From: Maratus speciosus | Taxonomy: Eukaryota > Arthropoda > Arachnida > Araneae > Salticidae | DNA: 64,000 nt | Assembly: GCA_963932465.1 (NCBI GenBank) | Contig: OZ010786.1 | Span: 598,351,038-598,415,037, forward strand | Direction: 5' to 3' | Shown: positions 58,273 to 64,000 of the stretch, one piece after another | Layout of the letters: each line of letters starts with the position of its first letter | Numbering within the stretch: the stretch's first letter is position 1 | Position numbers and translations under genes: made by a program | Notes under the pieces: model-generated | The model's input: only the letters and a program-made list of their open reading frames with translations | Databases searched by the model: none | Told to the model about the DNA's origin: nothing

Positions 58273-58489
58273 AAAATTGATTTTCATATGTTTACTATTC
58301 CCTTTCTTTGGAATACAATCCTCTTTTTAAACACACGGTATCTTCTGTCAAATCAGTAACAGATTCTGATTCAAGTTACTCAATTCAAGAATAATTCGTT
58401 ATCAGAATATGTGAGGTATCAGAATTGTGCGATTTATCTACATTAAACATCTGTCAGAACAATATCATTAGATCTTCAGGGCTTACACG

Positions 58490-58640
58490 GATCGCGAAAC
58501 TTGATATGAAATTAAACGGACAAATGCGTTGTGATTACAACATAGGAATCTCCCTATCAAACTTTGATCTATCAAAGGTAAGTGGTTGTCATGTAAATGC
58601 TCTTGGAGCTAGCAATCATACAAGAAAATTTCAACAATGC
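58490..58640. repeat. Dispersed repeat (third copy)
   Basis: CTTTGATCTATCAAAGGTAA, TGTCATGTAAATGC and GATATGAAATTAAACG match 53990-54130 and in part 46190-46320. Confidence 0.6.
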
Positions 58641-59761
58641 AAACGGGAACGTGTCACAAAATGAGATGTACAAATTTTCAGATGACTACTACTAGATTAG
58701 ACATAATTATTTTCTATTTACATTCGAAAAGACATTAAAGTAAATTCTATTTATTAACTTACTTAAAAAACGATTTAAACTTGATAGTTTTTTTTAACAC
58801 TTTCCATTACAGTCGAAAAGTGTTTATGAATTCGGTTTGTCTGGTCATCAATGCGAGCGGGAACATGTCACAAAATGAAATGTAGAAATTTTCAGACGAC
58901 TTTTACCAAACGTAATTATTGTCTATTTACATTCGGAAAGAAGTTAAAGTAAATTCTATTTATTAACTGACTTAAAAAACAATTTCAACTTGATAGTTTT
59001 TTTAACACTTTCCAATGTAGTCGAAAAATATTTATGAATTCGGTTTGATAGGTCTTGCGAACGGGAACGTGACACATAATGAAACGTACAAAATTTCAGA
59101 TTACTATTACTAGACATAATATTTTCTATACGCTTTTGAATAGACATTAAAATAAATTCTATTTATAAACCGACTTACAAAACAATTTCAATTTGGCAAG
59201 GGTTTTTTAGCACTTTCCAATGTAGTCTAAAAGTGTTTATGAATTCGGTTTGATTGGTCATCAATGCGAACTGGAACATGTTACAAAACGAAATGTACAA
59301 ATTTCCAAATGGCTATTAGTAGACGTAATAATTTTCTATGTATATTCGAATAGACATTAAAAAGAATTTTATTTATTAACTGGCCTAAAAAACAATTTCA
59401 ACTTGGTAGTATTTTTTTAACACGTTCCAATACAGTCGAAAAGTGTTTATGAATTCGGTTTGTCTGGTCAGCAATGCGGACGGGAACGTGTCATAAAAGG
59501 AAGCTTACAAAATTTCAGATGACTATTACTAGACGTAATTAATTTCTATTTACATTCGAATAGACATTAAAATAAATTCTATTTATTAACCGACTTAAAA
59601 AACAATTTCATTTTGGCAAGGATTTTTTTAAAAACTTTCCAATGTAATAGAAAAGTGTTTATGAATTCGTTTTGTTTTGTCAACAATGCGGACGGGAACG
59701 TGTCTTATAAGGAAGCTTACAAAATTTCAGATGACTATTACTAGACGTAATTAATTTCTAT

Positions 59762-60006
59762 ATTAATACATGGAAATTATTCCAGAGAGAAACATTCGCC
59801 TTGCATACAATATTTCAAATGAAAATCAAATTTCAAAGTGATTACTTAAAAGGCGCAAAGGCCAACATAGTGAAAAGGATTCCAAGCCGGGCCATCAGTG
59901 CGCTATACTGATGGCCCGGGTTCGGGTCCCGGCTTGGAATCCTTTTCACTATGTTGACCTTTGCGCCTTTTAAGCAATCACTTTGAAATTTGATTTTCAT
60001 TTGAAG
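59762..60006. mobile_element. tRNA-like foldback insertion, 15-bp TSD
   Basis: Inserted in the satellite with the duplication GTAATTAATTTCTAT on both sides (59747-59761, 60006-60020). Arms of about 95 bp fold around GCGCTAT: AAATCAAATTTCAAAGTGAT, AAAAGGCGCAAAGG, CATAGTGAAAAGGATTCC, AAGCCGGGCCATCAGT. The right arm has CCGGGTTCGGGTCCCGG, a T-arm-like hairpin with a B box (GGTTCGGGTCC), closed by TTCCAAG/CTTGGAA like an acceptor stem. No D arm is seen. Confidence 0.85.
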
Positions 60007-61892
60007 TAATTAATTTCTATTTACATTCGAATAGACATTAAAATAAATTCTATTTATTAACCGACTTAAAAAACAATTTCATTTTGGCAAGGATTTTTTT
60101 TAATACTTTCCAATGTAAAAATGCAAACTGAAAAGTGTTTATGAATTCGTTTTGTTTGGTCAACAATGCGGACGGGAATGTGTCACAAAAGAAGCGTACA
60201 ACTTTTCAGATGACTATTACTAGGCATAATATTTTCTGCATTCGAATAGATATTAAAATAAATTCTTTTTATTAACCGACTTAAAAAAAATTTCAATTTG
60301 GCAATTTTTTTAACACTTTCCAATGTAATCGAGAAGTGTTTATGAATTCGTTTTGTCTGGTCAACAATGCGGACAGGAATGTGCCACAAAAGGAAGCGTA
60401 CAACTTTTCAGATGACTATTACTAGACATAATATTTTCTATTTACATTCGAATAGACATTAAAAAAAATTCTTTTTATTAACTGACTTAAAAAAACAATT
60501 TCAATTTAGAAATGTTTTTAACGCGTTCCAATACAGTCGGAAAGTGTTTATGAATTCTGTTTGTCTTGTCAGCAATGCGGACGGGAACGTGTCATAAAAG
60601 GAAGAGTACAGATTTTCAGATGACTATTATTAGACGTAATTATTTTCTATTTACATTCGAATAGACATTAAAATAAATTTTATTTATTAACCGACTTAAA
60701 AACAATTTCAGAAAAGTGTTTATGAATTCGTTTTCTCTGGTCAACAATGCGGGCGGGAATGTGTCACAAAAGGAAGCGTACAATTTTTCAGATGACTATT
60801 ACTAGACATAATATTTTCTATTTACATTCGAATAAAAATTAAAATAAATTCATTTATTAACCGCCTTTTAAAATAATTTCAATTTGGCAATTTTTTTAAC
60901 ACTTTCCAATGTAATCGAAAAGTACTTATGAATTCGTTTTGTCTAGTCAGCAATGCGGACGCGAAAGTATCACAAAAGAAGTGTACAACTTTTCAGATGA
61001 CTATTACTAGGTATAATATTTTCTACATTCGAATAGACATTAAAATAAATTCTTTTTATTAACCGACTTAAAAAATTTTTCAATTTGGCAATGTTTTTTT
61101 AACACTTTCCAATGTAATCGAGAAGTGTTTATGAATTCGTTTTGTCTGGTCAACAATGCAGACGGGAATGTGTCACAAAAGGAAGCGTACAACTTTTTAG
61201 ATGACTATTACTAGACGTAATTATTTTCTATTTACATTCGAATAGACATTAAAATAAATTCTTTTTATTAACCGACTTAAAAAAAAATTTCAGTTTGGCA
61301 ATGTTTTTTTAACACTTTTCAATGTAATCGAGAAGTGTTTATGAATTCGTTTTGTCTGGTCAACAATGAGGACGGGAATGTGTCACAAAAGGAAGCGTAC
61401 AACTTTTCAGATGACTAATACTAGACATAATATTTTCTATTTACATTCGAATAGACACAAAAAAAATATTTTTATTAACTGACTTAAAAAAACAATTTCA
61501 ATTTAGCAATGTTTTCTTAACTCCAATATAATTGAAAAGTGTTTATGAATTCGTTTTCTCTGGTCAGCAATGCGGATGGAAAGAAGTCACAAAAGAAGTG
61601 TAAAAATTTTCAGATGACTATTACTGGACATGATATTTTCTATTTACATTCGAATAGATATTAAAATAAATTCTATTTATTAACAAACTTTTAAAAAAAG
61701 ACAATTTTAATTTGGAAGGTGGTTTTTTTTAATACTTTCCAATGCAGTCGAAAAATATTTGTGAATTATGTTTGTCTGAACAGCAATGCGGACGGAAAAG
61801 TGTCACAAAATAAAACGTACACATTTCCAGATGGCTATTAATAAACGTAACTTATCTATTTACATTCGAATAGACATTAAAATAATTTCTAT

Positions 61893-62105
61893 TTAACCCT
61901 TTGAGGAGCAAGGAATCGTGTTAGTGAAATTTTGACCTCATACCGAAACTTTAAAAAAAAGAATTACTTCAAAAAGCAGAAAAACATTTTTTTGACCCTT
62001 TTTTTTCCACCAAAGTTTAAAAAATGAAATTTAATTAAAAGCTTCTGGTATCTGTATTAAAATTAGGTGGGATATAATATATGATACCGCTCCTCAAGGG
62101 GTTAA
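61893..62105 (-). mobile_element. TTAA MITE, family 1 (copy 8)
   Basis: TTAA-CCCTTTGAGGAGCAAGG at the left, reversed right end TTAA-CCCCTTGAGGAGCGG. 213 bp. Inserted in the satellite near its right end. The subterminal hairpin is damaged (ATATATGATACC). Confidence 0.88.
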
Positions 62106-62259
62106 TAACCAAGTTAAAAATGAATCTAAACTTGGCAGATTTTTTAACACTTTCAGTATAGTCAAAAACTGTTTATGAATTCGGTTTGTCTGGCCGTCAG
62201 TCTGTTTGTCTGTAATCGGATTACCATATAATTTGTACATGTTCTTGAGGTTTTCACGT

Positions 62260-62520
62260 GACATAATCTGTGTTTCAAATGAAGTATGTACCATTTATAG
62301 TTCTGTTTACAGGGACAATCAAAAGAATTTCGTTACATTATTGTCTTGAAGAAAATCCGTTTTCAGTGTATTTTAACGATGTTTCCCTATTTCAAACATA
62401 CGGAAATTGGAACATCATTCAAGTGAATTACAACATGCGTACTGTAAAATACTGTGTGAAGATCATTTACCGTTCATTTACAGGGACACACAAAATAATT
62501 AGATTATAGTACTGTCCAAT
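62260..62520 (+). repeat. Dispersed repeat, relative of 46790-46925
   Basis: TGAAGTATGTACCATTTATA, CAGGGACAATCAAAAGAATT and TTTCAAACATACGG align with the earlier copy. TTTACAGGGACA occurs again at 62479. The ORF is not identifiable. Confidence 0.5.
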
Positions 62521-62639
62521 ATTTACTGGAAGTCCGTTTTGGACTGAGGATCGCGTTTTAAAATGTGGCTTATTTTTTGCATATCAATTGGTTGTTTTGA
62601 ATTCTATAGATCATATACAGGGCTGAACCAAAACATCAC

Positions 62640-62890
62640 TGTAATAATAGCCTAAATAATGTGATTGTCATCAATAGTTCCGGGTTGACCGCTTCCTTTT
62701 TTTATATGCCAGGCGGTCATTTTGGTACTTTAATGTCAGCCGGGCTCAGGTGATATATCGCCAAATATTGTACCATCGCCATCATTTCATCTTTATTATA
62801 ATAGTCTAAGCCATGTGATTGTCATAAACAATTACGGGCTGACCCCTTCGCTTTTCACATGCAAGGTGGCTATTTGTAATCAAAATTATT
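62640..62890. repeat. Direct repeat, ~155-bp period
   Basis: ATAATAGCCTAAATAATGTG then ATTGTCATCAATAG and GGGTTGACCGCTTC at 62645 are repeated at 62799 as ATAATAGTCTAAGCCATGTG, ATTGTCATAAACAA and GGGCTGACCCCTTC. Confidence 0.65.
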
Positions 62891-64000
62891 TTTTCGAGTA
62901 AAACTACATAAAATGCGCCGTGATTGCAAAGAATTCTCGGTACTTTTATGTTAGCCGGGACAAATTTCGCCAATAGCATTTTTTAAGACTCCAGTTAGCC
63001 TTTTTTATTTCTCGCGTGGTAAATTAAAACAATGCTTTGATGTTGATATTAAATGTCATGGTTTATGGTATTATTTTTCTTTTTCTGTTATTTTTCTCCT
63101 TTTTTCTTAAGAAATAAGGGAAAGTCATGAATTTTAAATGTTCCAGTTTAAAATTAAAATTAAGTGTTTCAAATAAAATGAGTGAAAGCTTTATATTTTT
63201 AATGAAATACGAAAAAATGCGGCGAGAACAATGTTTCAATATTTATCATCTGCGCTCAGCTAACATAAAAATACAGAGTGATTTCTCTATCAGAACTTCC
63301 CGATTTGGTAAAGGATTGAGACAGTATTTAAAATATGAATAAAAGCAACATGGTACAAAGCTTAGCATATATTTAAGGATGACCAAATTGGTCGCCAAGG
63401 GCGGCCTGTTCGAGTAGATTTCCGCCTATTGGAGGAAATTCCTGAATGGAAATTTTCAACTGCATTCCTCATTTTCTACCTGAATCAAAGTTTTTCCTGC
63501 TATGTATTGTATATGCATATCTATAGATCATATACAACGCTACACAAAATCATTCGGATATTTTTCCGCCTATAGAAGGTGATTGTTGAAATTAGGTTCT
63601 CATATATTATAAGCGTTTTCCAAATTGTTTATTTAGATATCACCTTTCTCATTATTGAAAGGTATTTTTTTTTCTTTTAATTGCTAAATGGTGTAAAATC
63701 TAAACCTTAAAAACAAAAAAAACAAAAAAAACAAAAAAAAAAAACAAAAAAAAAAAGCAAAAAAAAAAAAAAAAAAAAACAAGTGGGAAATTGTACGTCA
63801 AACGTGGCAAATGAGGTGCGTTCGTACTAAACTAGTTTTATAAATATTCAGATCTTGGTGCAATAGCTGTTCCACTCTTATGGAAAAATGCATGAATAAA
63901 AAATTATTACGATTACATATATTAAATTCAGTGATACGGAAATAATAGGACTTCATTACCATGGCAACCAAGGCTCGATACCTATCATGAGATATCACAG
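62891..64000. other. Intergenic, A-rich tract, right edge
   Basis: (A)nC-rich simple sequence at about 63711-63780. The ORFs 63127-63342 (+) and 63798-63998 (-) have no recognisable domain. CGCCTATTGGAGGAAATTCC and CGCCTATAGAAGGTGATTG near 63424 and 63569 are a weak repeat. Confidence 0.4.

Larger units (their letters stand above)
58780..62170. repeat. Satellite, ~15 units of ~205 bp
   Basis: GAAAAGTGTTTATGAATTCG or variants recur near 58815, 59023, 59228, 59437, 59651, 60128, 60331, 60539, 60711, 60917, 61118, 61330, 61533, 61749 and 62163. Shared blocks: TCAACAATGCGGACGGGAA, GTGTCACAAAAGGAAGCGTA, TTCAGATGACTATTACTAGA and CATTCGAATAGACATTAAAA. Two elements interrupt it (59762-60006, 61893-62105). 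Minus-strand ORFs are unit read-through. Confidence 0.92.

Overview
The window looks like nuclear DNA of an arthropod. It is strongly AT-rich (about 70% by eye) and has no operons or long ORFs. It holds one split eukaryotic gene and a very dense load of DNA-transposon debris, mostly short non-autonomous elements with TTAA, TA or 8-bp target-site duplications (TSDs). Helentron-like repeats with GTCY microsatellites and degenerate Tigger, hAT and DUF4817-type transposases fit an arthropod. I cannot place it more finely.

The only host gene I can support is a chymotrypsin-fold serine peptidase on the minus strand. Its last three coding exons lie at 26155-26426, 24891-25039 and 16611-16772, with consensus splice sites, compatible phases, a stop codon and a downstream AATAAA signal. 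The exons carrying the signal peptide, activation site and catalytic His are not visible and probably lie beyond the right edge. The S1 pocket reads Gly189 with Asp226, the brachyurin (crab collagenase) arrangement. The two introns (1.1 kb and 8.1 kb) are packed with repeats.

Layout. 1-2.1 kb: TTAA MITE and a foldback. 2.1-4.3 kb: a transposon with a recognisable protein remnant. 4.5-9.7 kb: TTAA elements and degenerate tandem repeats. 10.8-13.5 kb: a foldback with tRNA-like arms, then two tandem arrays. 16.1-26.4 kb: the peptidase gene, with a Tigger element nested in a long-TIR element and a Helentron-like minisatellite element in intron 2. 26.8-36.4 kb: intensely nested elements, including a four-level stack (TTAA element > TTAA element > hAT > MITE). 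37-49 kb: mixed MITEs, a five-unit tandem array with coding-like content, and an isolated signal-peptide-like ORF. 49.5-53.7 kb: transposase remnant, hAT MITEs, a 450-bp palindrome, and a TTAA element with a Tigger MITE inside it. 54.3-58.3 kb: Helentron-like elements. 58.8-62.2 kb: a satellite of about 205 bp interrupted by two insertions. 62.2-64 kb: short repeats and unassigned sequence.

At least 20 elements begin and end in TTAA, and the families differ in their termini. Many share an internal palindromic core (CACCAGAAA...TTATTTAA...TTCTGGTG), and they repeatedly insert into each other's TTAA sites. This mutual-insertion network with shared cores is the most unusual pattern here. Coordinates of repeat edges come from reading by eye; those with a stated TSD are accurate to a few bases, the others are approximate.
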